Positions 1 to 13,235 of a DNA stretch of 64,000 bases are shown piece after piece. Source of the stretch: Strongyloides papillosus (lineage: Eukaryota > Nematoda > Chromadorea > Rhabditida > Strongyloididae); assembly GCA_005656395.1 (NCBI GenBank), contig SRSI01000078.1:806001-870000 (forward strand), in the 5' to 3' direction. The first letter of the stretch is position 1. Every line of letters begins with the position of its first letter. The notes under the pieces are model-generated. The model was not told the origin of the DNA. It did not search any database and saw nothing but the letters and a program-made list of their open reading frames with translations. Made by a program: the position numbers and the translations under genes.

Positions 1-1734
1 ACAAAAGGTGCTGATGATTCAATAATGAATAATTTATGTAAAACATTCTCCTCATCTGAAGAAGGGAAAAAAATAATAAAAGAATCCAAAAAGTCATTAA
101 AAGAATTTTCAAGTTGTGGTAGGAGAACATTGTGCTTAGCATATCGTATAATGACATTTGAAGAATTGAATAAATTTAACGATGACATCGATGACATCGA
201 ATCAAATTGTATAGAAGATAAAGATAAAGAATTACTTTCTTTGTATAATGAAATTGAGAAAGATTTAATATTACTTGGTGTTGTATCAATTGAAGATCGT
301 TTGCAGGATGGTGTGCCTGAAACAATAGTTGCTTTAAAGAATGCAGGAATTCATGTTTGGGTATTGACAGGTGACAAATATGAAACGGCTTTAAATGTTG
401 CAAGAAGTTGCTCATTATTTGATATTAATATAAAGCAAGTAGAAATAAATTGTTTAGAAGATCTAGAATCAATACCAGTTAGAATTCCATGCCCTTATAA
501 TGTTATTTTACCATCAAGTGGTGTTAAATTATTAAAAGATGGTGAAGAAAATGTTATAAGAATATTAAAAAATGCTTCATCCGTTCTTTGTTATAGAATG
601 ACACCCAGTGATAAAGCCATAATAACACAAACTGTAATGAAAGAATTTAAGTCAAAAGTTTTAAGTATTGGTGATGGTGCAAATGATGTACCTATGATAA
701 CCAGTGCTAATGTTGGTGTTGGTTTAGGTGGTCAAGAAGGAATGCAAGCTGTTATGGCAGCAGATTATTCATTAGGAAGATTCAAATTTCTTCGCAATTT
801 ATTATTAATTCATGGACAATGGTGTTATTATAGGATAACAGAATCGTTATTGTATTTATTTTATAAAAATCTCGTAAGTTATTATTAATCCATAGTGCGT
901 AAAGAATGAGTTTTAAATACCGGATTTAAATCCGGAAGAGACTATTCATCAAGCACTAAATTTTGAATGATACAATACCTATTCTTTTTTAGTTATACTG
1001 CTTCGTTTTATTTTGGTACAATTTCTATAATGGTGTCAGTACAATGTGTCCATATGATCCATATTATTCGATGTTATATCCAATTATTTTCTCAGGACTC
1101 CAACCATTGATGTATGGGATATTGGATCAAAATTATTCAGCCAAAGAGTTATATAATAATCCAGAAATATATAAGAAAAATTTAGAAAATGATTTGTATA
1201 GTATGAAACTATTTGTGTTAAATGTTTTAGATGCAATTTGGCAGAGTTTAGCAATTTTCTATTGTACATACTTTGCATATGATGATACCACTATTGATAT
1301 GTGGTCATTTGGTTATTGTTTATTGACATCAATCTTCTTTGTAAACACTTTTCACCTTTGTTTGTTGATTAAAAATTGGACATGGATATTGTTTATATGT
1401 AATATCAGTTTTTTCTTTGTTCATGTAATGTATTTCATTCTATATACTATATTTGTATCTGCATCAACGCAAATTATTGATACTCCAATATATGTTGGTG
1501 TATATTCAACAATGTCTTTTACCTTCTGGGCTGTGGTAATCCTATCCACAATTACAGCTTTAATGCCTAGGTAAGTGACAGAAAAAGGAAACCAGTTAAT
1601 TTTATACCTTCTCTTTTAGATTTTATATTAAATTATTAATTAAAAGATATCCTTTATTGGAGTTAACTGATAAAGATGTAAAAATAATGAAGCTAAAGTT
1701 ATCAAAATCTTTTAGTAGATTTAGGAGTCAATAG
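1..1734 (+). CDS. P4-type ATPase (phospholipid flippase), C-terminal part; 5' end outside window
   Basis: Three exons are seen: 1-873, 993-1570 and 1620-1734. The introns (874-992 and 1571-1619) have GT...AG ends and consistent phase, and the 521 residues shown end at TAG 1732-1734. The reading frame is already open at base 1 and begins with the nucleotide-binding KGAD motif. It is followed by DGVPETI, the LTGDK motif and GDGANDVPMI, the Mg-binding hinge of P-type ATPases. GQEGMQAVMAADY is typical of the P4 class, which flips phospholipids to the cytosolic leaflet. After FYKNL come hydrophobic segments that fit the last membrane helices. The phosphorylated-aspartate (DKTGT) part and the earlier domains lie upstream of the window. 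The membrane region reads more like the ATP10 class than ATP8 or ATP9, but that subclass is only an impression from motifs. The family call is very secure. Confidence 0.95.
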
Positions 1735-2121
1735 TGTATTTTAATTATTATATATTAACAAAAAGAAGGAATCACTTATCTTTAGGTCTTTAAAAAATAA
1801 ATTTCTGTTTTTCATTTCTATTTATGCTTACCATTACGATACATTTCGTAATACAGAATGAATTTCACTCTCCCTTTATCATTAATTTGTTTTTCATCAT
1901 CTTTGTTTGGAAACTATTAGCATTCTAGAAAAGAACTATACATAAAATGATTTTAGAGGGATTGCATAAAGCTAGTATTTGAATGTTGAATATAATAAAT
2001 TTAAATTGGTAGAAAAATTTATTTTTTATTTGCCTTAAAAGCTAAAGAACTGAAAATAGAGATAAAAGTAGTTTATAAAAGAGGGGATTATCTAATCTAA
2101 CTGAGATGAGAAGTAGTAATA
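1735..2121. other. Spacer after the P4-ATPase gene
   Basis: AT-rich sequence holding the presumed 3' untranslated region. I see no further gene. Confidence 0.5.
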
Positions 2122-3041
2122 TTAGGTTGGTACCAAAGTTCTGCCACACCTTTTACAGAAATTTTAAACTCATGTAACTTTACTAAGAAAATTATTTAAT
2201 GTATAATATATTATCCATCATTATCTACAACTTGTCTTTATTTAGTAGACACCTTACTGATTTTAGATGTGAAGAATTTCTTAATCTTTTTGAAGGAAAT
2301 TCCCAATTGATTAATATATACTTCATTGATTTTACTGAACCCTCTGCCAGCCAAAAATTACGTGGATACAAAAAAAAGAAACTATTTAGATGAAGGCAGA
2401 CTTGGAGGGTATATTAGATGAAGAAAAATGTCATAGTTTAACTCATACAGACTCTTTCTAGTCTTTAATGTCATGCGTTGTCATATTGAATAACAACTTT
2501 TCCTCTATCTTTTAAATTGTGCCTTTTTTTTAAATTTTCGTGTTTAATTTCGAGAACATGCTATATTAAGAGTCATAAAAAATAGTTTGCAGGTGGTAGA
2601 AGTTTGAAAAATTTCCATTAAAAGTAGAAACCCTACAAATGCATACTTCGTTCTCAAAATTCGTTTTTTCTTCTTGAAAGTTTAAGAACAATATTTGCAT
2701 TGTTTTAACATTTGCTAAACCTTATCTCAATGTTCCACATTAATTTTTAGTTTGAGATTGTTGAAAATACAGTGTCAAAAATAACTTTTTGCAACATTCA
2801 TGTTTTAGCAAAAAAATGTAACATAGATAATATAAGAAAATATGATCATACAAATTATAAAGTTAAGAAGTTGTACTATATAATTATTATAGTAATTAAT
2901 TTTTATATACATTGTACCCTTACTTGTTAAGAATAGTACGTATAATAAATAAAAAGTTAATTTTTTCTAACTCGTAATCACAATTTTTTGATGATAAAAA
3001 GTGGCAAAGAAAAATACGACAGAATTTTTGCACCAACTTAA
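2122..3041 (-). mobile_element. Degraded mariner-family transposon, copy C
   Basis: The left end starts TTAGGTTGGTACCAAAGTTC and the right end is its imperfect inverted copy, ending ...TTTTTGCACCAACTTAA. TA precedes the left end; the base pair after the right end is TG, a decayed target site. The interior aligns by eye with the transposase relics of copies A (10984) and B (19766), read on the minus strand. It keeps the DNA part of the mariner DNARPH motif near 2477-2485 on the minus strand, followed by stops. This is the most diverged of the three copies and cannot make a transposase. Confidence 0.8.
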
Positions 3042-4654
3042 TGTAAATATCGAATAAAAAAAATTTAAAATCAATAATTCAACAATTTGTCAAATATTTT
3101 GTATATGAATGCGTAGAAACTTAACAAATAGTTATATAGAACTTTACCTAACCCTCCTTATTTATCAGGTCCATTCTCAACAGATTATCACTTGTTGAGA
3201 GGAACAATATCTGAAAGGTAAAATTTCCGGTAGTTTAAAGAACAGAAAATCAGTCTTCAAAGATTTTTTTGACTTCAGGAAACGTAACATTTTTCCACTG
3301 TAAATAAATAAGATCTTGTCACGCTGATATCAATTTCCTAATTCTATTAAGTTATATTTCAAATATAAATTAATAAGTATTAACTTACTACTAGATTTAT
3401 CATAAAATAATCTACATTAAAAGCAGTAGATTTATAAATTATACAAACTTTTTTAACTTTGCGGGACATTAAAATTAAATTACATTGCTATCTATCAGTT
3501 TATTTTACTGTTCGTAAAATTTTTATTTAAATATATAATTATCTATAGAGATATTTTGTAATAGAGAAGAAAAAGTTAAAATTGTAATGACCTGTTGATA
3601 TTTTTAATTTATATTAAATATTACAAAGAAATTTATGATTTTTTATTTTTACATTAAAGTAAAGATTAATTATTATTGATAGAACAATTAAAGAGGTATT
3701 GCTAATTATCTTTTCAAATCACAACTTTCATATAGTATCTCTTTATAGGTAAAATTACAACATTCGGTAAGAGTGATCAGCAGGTGTATTAAAATGAAAT
3801 CTCATTGTGCATGTCAATTATGGTACATAATTACAGAACCACACCTTTATCTTTTTATGTCATTGAATTATGAATATTATATACTAGTAACCTCTTAACT
3901 CATCAATTTATGTTTTAATTTTAAAAAATATTATATTTACATTGACAAATTATATACTAATATTTTACTACTAAATTTGTTTGTTTTTTATCTTCAGATT
4001 TGTAATTAATAAAACCTTAGGTAAAGTGTTTTGTCTTTGAAATAACTTGAAATTTAGTTGTTTTTCTCCTAAAAAATCAATGATTTTTAAGTGTATTGAA
4101 AAATGTTCTGTAAATAATTATAACTCAAGATTTTAATAATTTACTTTTACGTAGAAATTTTTAGGAAATAAAAAATCAAATTAAAAAATGATAGAAAAAG
4201 TTGGTCAGATTTATAAATTTTACCGAAAAGATTATCATATCTTGAATGGTACTACCAAGAAATATATGTCTATTGTAGTTTTTAGAAAGTAATCTTTATA
4301 AATATGGTTATTGAGGGGGGAAATTTCTATCAAATTTCAATGTCATTAATTTTTATAAAGTCTTTTTATTTTAAATAAATAGTACAATTAAATTTACTGT
4401 TTTATATTATGAGAGTTAACATATACTTTATTTTAAGATATACTGTCTCCTTCATAAACCATTAATTGGAAATTTTAAATAAATGCATGATATTGTAAAC
4501 ATCATATATATAAGTTAAATTCATTGTAAAAATTTTGATCTGAAATAGTTAATTTTATTTATATATTAGACTATTTAAGTTTCAGTCTACATGACTTAAA
4601 TCAAATAAATGAAAATGTATAAACAATTTTAAAAATTAATTATAATCATTTCAA

Positions 4655-4655
<1 letters not shown>

Positions 4656-4691
<36 letters not shown>
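4656..4691. repeat. (AT)n microsatellite
   Basis: About 17 consecutive AT units. Flanking DNA continues as shorter TATA runs near 4741-4751. Confidence 0.95.
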
Positions 4692-4696
<5 letters not shown>

Positions 4697-7000
4697 TTTT
4701 TGTCATTTTATTTGGCGAGAATTTAGATATATACTTTAAATATATATATATCATAACTAAAATAAACATTAACTTTTATATATATAAAGAGTAGTAAGTT
4801 ATAGATAGTCATTCTATCAAATGGTTTTCATATTTTTCTGATGCTTCACGTTAAGCGTTAGCTCAACATTTTATTGATATACATTTGTTGAGCAACGTAT
4901 TAATGCAAAGTTTTAGAAAATCTAATACTATCATTTGATGACAAGTAAATAGTATTATTAAAATACTTATTATTATTTTTGTATGATTCACGTTTTTAAA
5001 ATATATATATTTCTGACGTTACAAATTCAATAATCTTTATTTTTAAATAAGTTTTTGTCTCATAATTTAATATAATTCATCATATTTGAATAGCTCATTA
5101 AACTATCTGTAAATAATAAATATAATCACTAATTGTGCAACCGTTAATTTAGATTTATTCATTCTAAATATTTGTGTAAAATTAATATTTTACAGTATGC
5201 AATAAAGTAACTGTATGCTTAAATGTTAAAAAAATTTAAATTTCTAATGCTAGTTATTGAATACATGGTTTATACTTTAATAGCTTAAGATTTATTATCA
5301 AATGTATATTTCTGTAAAAATAGTAGATTAAAACTTACCACTTATCAATTCCTTTTTTCTACATATTGATAATTAACAATTCCATTTTACACTCATCGTG
5401 TGGAATCTTTTTTAATAAAAAAAAAATTAATTTTATTGGTAACATAATAAAATATACTATTTAACCATATTTTACTACTCTATTAATAAAAAATTAATTT
5501 TAAAATGTTACAAATTACTATAATAATAAATTGAAAAATAAAAAATTTTATACTTCCAATTTATTATATCCATATATTTGATAGTACTTCAAAATGGTTG
5601 AAACTGTAATTTTCACTTCTATAAGTACTGTAAAGAAATAATTAACCTATATGAAATCTGATAAACTACATTCTTCAAAACATATTTAATAATTTTGTTT
5701 TTTAAAATGTAGAACAAAAGAATTAACTTTCAAGAACATTAATTTTCAATTATTTTAATGTTAGTAAAATGTATTTTTCCATCTTGTAATAAATTAAACA
5801 TTATAATAAATTATTTTCGTTATAAATTAAACAAATCATACTTACTATGTTTTTTTATAATAATGTATGCATTTATTCAACTAACTTTAATATCTCTAGT
5901 ATTCAAAAAAGGGACAGACTCATCGGCATATCAACAAAATAAATAATATAAATTTTCTCTAGACAAAGTGATGCATAGTTGTTGTCTATGACATCAAACT
6001 CGGTCAATGCCCTCCTTTATATGAATGCTTTTTACACAGACGTTAATTAAAGATTACTGCTCTATCCAAGACTATAAAATCTCTTTAAATTTACTGGATT
6101 TTTTCTTATCATAACAATCATAAAAGTAATGTTTGTAAGTGAACAAATGATAAAAAGGCGTTATAACCTAACTACAGTATATATGCTATTTTCAATTAGT
6201 CCATGCAAGTCTTAATTTTCAAGCAAAAGATATCAAGACAAATAGGATAAATGTTTGATAAATAGAAATAATCTCACAATAGTCCTTTCAGTGTATAAGG
6301 ACTTCTTACACATTTCCCTCATTTTAAGCAAAAAATATAAATTTTTTATTTAAAAATGTGGTGAATTTATTATAGAAATGTAATTGCACATACTTTTATT
6401 GAAAGGGATTTCATGAGACGTTCTCTCTTCTTTGAATAAACCATCACCAATCTATAAAGGAAATTAAATTAAAATTATTTGTGGTTATTGAGATTAAGTT
6501 ATCTTTTACAAATCGTTAGATGAGCAAATCTAAACATTTTTTTTGATAAAAATTTTATATAATATTATCAACTAGATCTTATAATATATCATTTCACTTT
6601 ATATAACTATTATTGTTCTTTAAATCAATTCACTCATAGAATATCGTTTAACTACTCTTAAAATTATCAATTCTCAAGATGTATAAAAAAAACACACAAA
6701 TTAGATATTGTAAATTTATTTGCAATCATTCAGAAATGACACAAATAACAAAATACAATCTAAATAAATATAAAAAATTAAAACACAAAACACATTTTTC
6801 TTTGTACAATTTGCGAATATTTCCATAATGGTAAGTATATTTGAATTGGGTTTTAAAATATTAAAAACTGGTAAAAAAATTTTCATTATATACAAGTTTA
6901 CGCATTCATGCTACAGGTAAAAAAATTTGAAAAAATAGTCGTTCTATCTACATTTTTGCGCACGATAGGCCAGAAACTTTATACATGTTGTTATATTATC

Positions 7001-7053
7001 CTTTTTTTTTGATTTTTTTTTCTTTTTTTTGTAAATTTTTTTTGTATTTTTTT
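7001..7053. repeat. T-rich low-complexity tract
   Basis: Long runs of T broken by single G, A or C bases on the + strand. No function can be read from it. Confidence 0.85.
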
Positions 7054-9219
7054 AAACAAATAATTGTATTGAAAGTAACCAATAATACTGTAAATTGGTG
7101 AAGTACACGTTTAGCAAAGAATTATAATCCCAAAAAAAGAATTGATAAATCCACCATTTTTTAAATTGATTCTTAACATGTCTATATTTGAATTAACAGT
7201 TTATCACAAATACAAACTCTTTTAGTATCACTGATATTTCCATTGATTCTTCATAGTAATTTCCATCACAAGTATGCAAAGATGCTTACCTATTATTTCA
7301 ATACTTAAATATTTTTTTTGTATTTTTTCTGAAAGCAATAATAATAAGTAAATTAACTTATGTTGTCATACCTTTTAAACATTAAAAATTATAAAAAAAA
7401 ACCCTAAAAAAGAAAGATTAATAATTCAAATTTTATCTTTTGAAACGTTTATGAAATTTGTTATTTCATTAAAATAAATTTTTAAAATGATTTTAAATAG
7501 ATGAAGCAGAAATGTTGATTAATTAAACACAGCCTACGCTATTTTAAATTAGGTCAGAAAATAATATCAACGAAAATATTTACCACAACATGACATATAT
7601 TATCTATCAATGGCTAGACATACTAAAGAGTACGTGGATGTGTTGATGTGTGTTGCGCCTTAACTACTGTAAAATGACTAGTGCAATATTTTGGATAAAA
7701 ATTCATATTCTTAAAAAAAAATAGTACTTAATGTAATGATAAAATTTTAAAAATTTATATATTGATGTGTTGAGTGATGAAGTATCATATAATAAAGTTT
7801 GGAAAGATAAAATAATTTTTTTCCAAAGTTATGAATAATTTTCTTTCAAAATTGATGCAATTCTTGCACTAGTATAATTTTTATATTGCACTATCAAGAA
7901 ATAAATGGTAACACCAGTGTGTTTCACATTTTATTATAATTGTTCTTTCTTCTAGTTAACTATATACACAACTCATATACCTTTCTAACGTTTTCGATTA
8001 AATAATGTAATAAAAGATAATACTTCATTAAATAAACATTTTTTATCAAATCATTTCTTACCATACTTATATCAATTGGTGTCACTTGATAATTCTATAT
8101 TTTTCATTTTTACCAATAAAGTTCATTGACTTTTTTCGAATGAATTTAATTAATTAATGTGAATAAGGTGTCGATCTCTATTTTTTTAAATGATTATTGT
8201 GGTATCATCTTTTTTACCTGAAGAAAATATGCAATTATTTCTCATTAAGGTTTTTTTTTATAAACGTTGAAAAATTTTTTATTTTTAAATATAGAATTAC
8301 ACGGAATTTTATTTAATAATCGATTTTTTTCTGAAACACCTGCAAAAACTCTAAGCTTTTTATTTTAAATATATTGGTAAAACTTGAAATATTTTATCTC
8401 TCCTCATTTTATTCTGATTTTTTTTATAAAATTTTTATCTGCTTTAAGAATCAGATATTCTGAGTATGGTAAAATTTATTTTTTCTACCAGTTAGAAACG
8501 TATAACATTATTAAGTTTAACGTATAAAATGAAAATTTATAAGAAGATCAAAAAATAATAAATTTTAAAAAAATATAATATATTTTTTTTCCTTATAAAG
8601 TAGAATATTTTAATTAATAGAAATATTATTTTAAGAATTTATTGTTTTTTAACAAACCAAAAGTTTGATGTGTAGTATTCAAAAAATTTTTATGTTTAAG
8701 ATATCTTTTTTATATGTTCCACCATTTTTGATATATAATTATTTATTATGAGCACTAAATATCTCTCTTAAAAATCTTTGATATAGAATTTGGGATAATC
8801 AATATTTCAGTCTGAGAAGACATTATTGATTCAATAATTATACTTAAACAAAACTTATTGCAAGTTTTAATATATTATTTCACATTCCATGTAAAAGCGA
8901 TGATTTCTTTTTTTCTTACTTTACAACTCTTCCAGATGTAGAATTATTCTCAATTTAAATACATAAGCTATGTGTTGTATTTTGATAATTGTATAACCTG
9001 TATATAACTATCAATTCCAACCCACTTTTTGATATAAGTTCGGACTAAATACTTGAGGCAGAGATAAAGAGTAGCATAGTGTTGGCAATATATAAGGCTA
9101 AATTTTTCATTATTCAACCATTCTGTAGATATTTTAAATTTTGACTCATATTAACTTTCATCTCAGTCTTACATACCATAAATAAGAGTTTATTATTTTT
9201 TTAGACACTTTCAGATTAG

Positions 9220-10560
9220 GTTTGCAATAAGCCGAGGGCGCAAAATGTGAACCGTCGCAATTGGGGTAGGGCACAAATGATAATGGTCCCAAATTTTGGA
9301 TAGTCGCATTTGGGGGACTACTTTGCAAGGTAAGTCAAATGATTCGAAAATTATTTATTGAATATTTCTAGACATTTTTTTCTTAAAAAGGTCGCAAACT
9401 TGTAAAGTTTCAAATAAGTAATGTGAAGGATGTAGATGAATTAGCCTAGTCCAGAATTTACTTTGGTTGCTTGGGGCATTTGAAGATTTTCTGGACCCAT
9501 TAACATCAGATAGTTACATCTGGAGGATAAAGTTGTAAGGACGTCATTATTTCGCAAACAAATGTACAATTGATCCGAATTACTAACATTATCATTTTGT
9601 TACTTATTTGAATGCAATAAAGTCCCCACGAAAAAAGTTCTTTTAATTAAAAAAGTACTAATTCTTTGAAATATTTTATTTTTAAACATTTTTTTAATTA
9701 TGATAACCAAAAAGAAGCTAATTTTAATAAAAAACATTTTCAGGTTAAAAATTCAATTGTAGTTGTGAGACAGGATTACGGTATTTTGGAAACAAACATG
9801 TCATACAAAGAGTATAAACTTTAGAAATGCACAAGAAATATGATAATAAAAGATACTTTAATGTAATAAATTTATTATATTAATAATAGTTTTAAGATAT
9901 GAATGGCAGTGAACAATGAGCATTAATAGGAATCATATATTAATTATTTGTATGACATCTAGATAGATTCAATTGAAATGCAGTATATCCATACCATACA
10001 ATCATAACAGCATGTATCTACCTTAAAAAATTGGAAATTTTTAAAAAAATCATTGGAATTAAATAACATTTTTTCTTTTAAGCGTTGCGACAAATACTCG
10101 CAAATCCATTGTCGCAACTGTTAAAATGAATTGGATAGAAATTTTATAGGAAAATTCGTTTTATTTTAAATCGCAAAACCATTTTATTTGACAAGATGAT
10201 GTCTTATAAAATTTCAAGAGATATAATTGAAAAAATCACAAATTTTTTTCAAACTAAAACAATATGTCGTAAAATACTTTCATTGAACATTATATTTTTT
10301 GATAAGCGGTGCTGGATTATTGAAAAATATATTCTTCTAGTTTAAAAAAATTATCAAAAAAAAAATCATAGGTTTAAATCAAAATTTTAGTTTCTACCAT
10401 GTCCCAAATCAAATATGTCGATTCGGTTTACGTAAATTTGGATTTCACACAAAGCTATATCAATCGCAACGGATTTCTATTTTAATTTTTACTGGAGGAC
10501 CTGTATTCAGTAAAGGTGAGTTTTTGCAAAATTTGTTTCGAAATTGCAACTATAAAATTT
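9220..10560. repeat. TCGCAA-motif-rich stretch, possibly a decayed element
   Basis: The words TCGCAA or TCGCAT, or their complements, recur at about 9255, 9304, 9391, 10084, 10098, 10111, 10168 and 10464, although CG is rare in the surrounding DNA. GTTGCGAC at 10084-10091 is the exact reverse complement of GTCGCAAC at 10111-10118, with a 19-base loop. No open frame or terminal repeats bound it. It may be an old transposon remnant. The mariner ends also contain GTCGCAA, but I cannot align the interiors. Confidence 0.35.
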
Positions 10561-10983
10561 ATGTTTACTGTATCATTATTTTAAAAGTAATTGTGACTCC
10601 TTTGTTATTTTAGGTTAACAATCTTTCAATTATAATTTAAGTATTTTTAATAATTTATATAAAAACAAAAATAATCCCTACTATTAGTCTAACCAATCGC
10701 TGTTGAGAATAGTTAATTATTAAATGCCTTCACGACTGGGATACTGTATCATATATGGTATTTAATTATTTCTCATAGATAAATCTTTATTCTACCGCAC
10801 CAAATGCTTTGTAAAAATTTTATTTTTAAATATATATAAGCACTTAAATCTTTTTAATAAATAATTTTTAAAATTCAAAAAGAAGAAGCGGTAGTTAATT
10901 GAAACTTAATATATCATCAAAATATACGTTATGATATATTTAGTTTTATACAACTACTTGTCACGTTAAACATTAAAATAATA

Positions 10984-11870
10984 TTAGGTTGTCGCAAAAG
11001 TTCTGTCGTATTTTTACGATCATTTTTAGTCATCAAAAAAATATAATTACAATTGATATAAAATTGAGCTATTATAATAATTAGATAGTACCACTTCTTA
11101 ACTTTATAATTCGTATGATCACAAGTTGTTACACAGTCTATGCTACATTTTCTTTTGCTAAACATGGATGTGGTCAGAAGTCATTTTTGACACTGCATTT
11201 TCTAAGAGCTTCAACTAAGACATATGACAACTGATGCTTCCAAAAATTTTTGTGTAGCATTGGGGAAAGATGTAGTAGATGCGGTAACTATGTAAAGATC
11301 GTTTTCAAAATTCCAAGACAAAGAAACGAATCTTGAAAATGAAGCATGCATTTGTATGGTTTCAGCTTCGAATGAAGAGTTTTTGAGATTCTATGATTTC
11401 TAAACTACTTTTAATAACGTCTATTGTAAAATTCTATTAAAATTAAACAAAAAAATCCTAGAAAAAATTATGGAATTCGAAAAATGACAAAAATGTTGTT
11501 CTTCAAAATAACGACATGTGACATTGAAGACTCGAAAAATTCTGGATAGGAGAAGTTATGAATTACTCTCGCACACAACATATTCTCCAGATGTTTTTCT
11601 TTCTAATCACTATCTACCCTTATCACTACATAACTTCTAGGACGGTAGATACTTCACTAAAGTTGGTGAGGCAAATGTTGGTTTTTTCGAAACTTTCTTC
11701 AAAAAGGATGGGAAATTCTTCACATCTGGGATCGATAAAGTGGCTAATAAATGGAGACCAGTTGTAGATTATATTTAATAAAATATTGTAAATTAGACAT
11801 ATTTCTTATTAAAATTACAATCATTTAAAAATTTCGTAAAAAATACGACAGAACTTTTGCGACAACCTAA
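10984..11870 (+). mobile_element. Mariner-family transposon relic, copy A (887 bp, TA-flanked)
   Basis: The ends are nearly perfect inverted repeats of about 36 bp, starting TTAGGTTGTCGCAAAAGTTC, and TA flanks both sides (10982-10983 and 11871-11872). That is the classic Tc1/mariner target duplication. The + strand interior carries a broken transposase. An NDM segment replaces DNARPH near 11510, followed by stops, and further on (about 11560-11780) come SPD, LSNHYL and DGRYFTKVGEANVGFFETFF, which match the C-terminal third of mariner transposases. The last catalytic aspartate (SDYH in active mariners) is read as asparagine. At 887 bp it is shorter than a full mariner (about 1.3 kb), so the N-terminal region is largely deleted. 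Confidence 0.88.
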
Positions 11871-13235
11871 TATAATATGTTAGTAAACCATTTAATTTAT
11901 TTAAAAATCTTTGTTTTTTCGTTCTTAATGTTAATCTGGAAAATTTTCAAACAATAGCAATAACATCGATTATTAACAGAACAAACTTTAAAATATCCTT
12001 TATATTTAAAATTTCACCTTCAAATATTTTAAAAACATTGTGATTTACAATAAAATATTATAGGTTTCTTTTCATCTTCGGATAAGTGGCCTGGTGTCGG
12101 ACCAAAGTGTTTGAACGTCCCAAATTTCATAGGGTCATTAAACCCTACACTCTTTAAAGAAATTTCTATCATTCCATCAAATTTCTTAGAAGAATGCTCT
12201 ATTATTTTTAAGTAGGTTTTTTAGAAACATATTAATAACTTTATAGTATGAAATGTGAGTGAATTGTATGGAAATATTGGATTTCAATTGAATTTTTTTA
12301 TTTAAATATTAATATAAGAATAATAATAAATCTTTTTTATTTGTTGTTTCATTTTCTTTTGTTTTACATAAAAACCTCATAAACAATATTGTGCAGTACA
12401 TGATAAATATTTAGTATTTAATTGGTAAAAATAAAAGTAATCTGCATCAATGAATTCCTAATAATAAAATATGATCCTGTTTAATCAAAAATTATAAAAT
12501 TATGATACCCAAGAAGTACAAAACTCATTTGAAGAACGTTCAATCAACGCTTGTTCTTTAAGTTTTTTGTCCAAACATTTAAATAAATTATAGTCAGTTA
12601 AGAAAATGTCTAGAGAATACGAAAAACAAGAAAAAATTTTATGCCATAGCTATTTCACCTTCTAAGTGTTGTTTTAAAGTTTTACACATTTAGTATCATA
12701 AAGTAATATTGGGTTCTATCGATTTATCAATAAAATACAAATATATTTCAATAAATATTGATATTATATAGGCAAGTTTCTATTAGACACAAAAATGACA
12801 GAAACTTTTTGTTACATGAACAATTAATGTAATTAGGATGTATTTCTAAATAAATAATCTATATAAATTATATGTAACTCATGGATATATCTTGAAATAA
12901 AGCCATACCAAATTTTCTGTTTTTTCAGAGGTTTATATTAATTCAACTTGAGAATGCACATAATATAATAAGGGATCAAATATAAAATAATTTAAAACAA
13001 ACGTTTATCACAATAAACAGTCAAAAATCTGTTTTATTACATTCTTCAAGTTCTAGAAATGGTAATTTTTTAAATGAAATCAATGTGTTATTATCATATT
13101 GACGACAATGTAATAATGTTAATGATTATTACATTAAATATATTAATTTATTTATTTTTTAAATCTTATATAAATATTTATTAATTTATAAAAAATAATC
13201 TTGATACGACTTGTTTGAAGAATAATAATAATATA
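11871..13235. other. Spacer downstream of mariner copy A
   Basis: No gene seen. A short base-richer patch at about 12075-12150 has no recognisable identity. Bases just before 13236 are the presumed 3' flank of the astacin gene. Confidence 0.5.

Larger units (their letters stand above)
3042..10983. other. Gene-free AT-rich spacer
   Basis: About 7.9 kb with no open frame that shows family motifs or a believable exon chain. It contains the (AT)n repeat, the T-tract and the TCGCAA-rich stretch listed separately. A 62-codon open frame at 5758-5946 has ordinary AT-rich composition and no recognisable domain, so it is not called as a gene. Confidence 0.6.

Noticed and set aside
5758..5946. 62-codon open frame
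   Set aside because: Hydrophobic and AT-driven, without motif or exon context.
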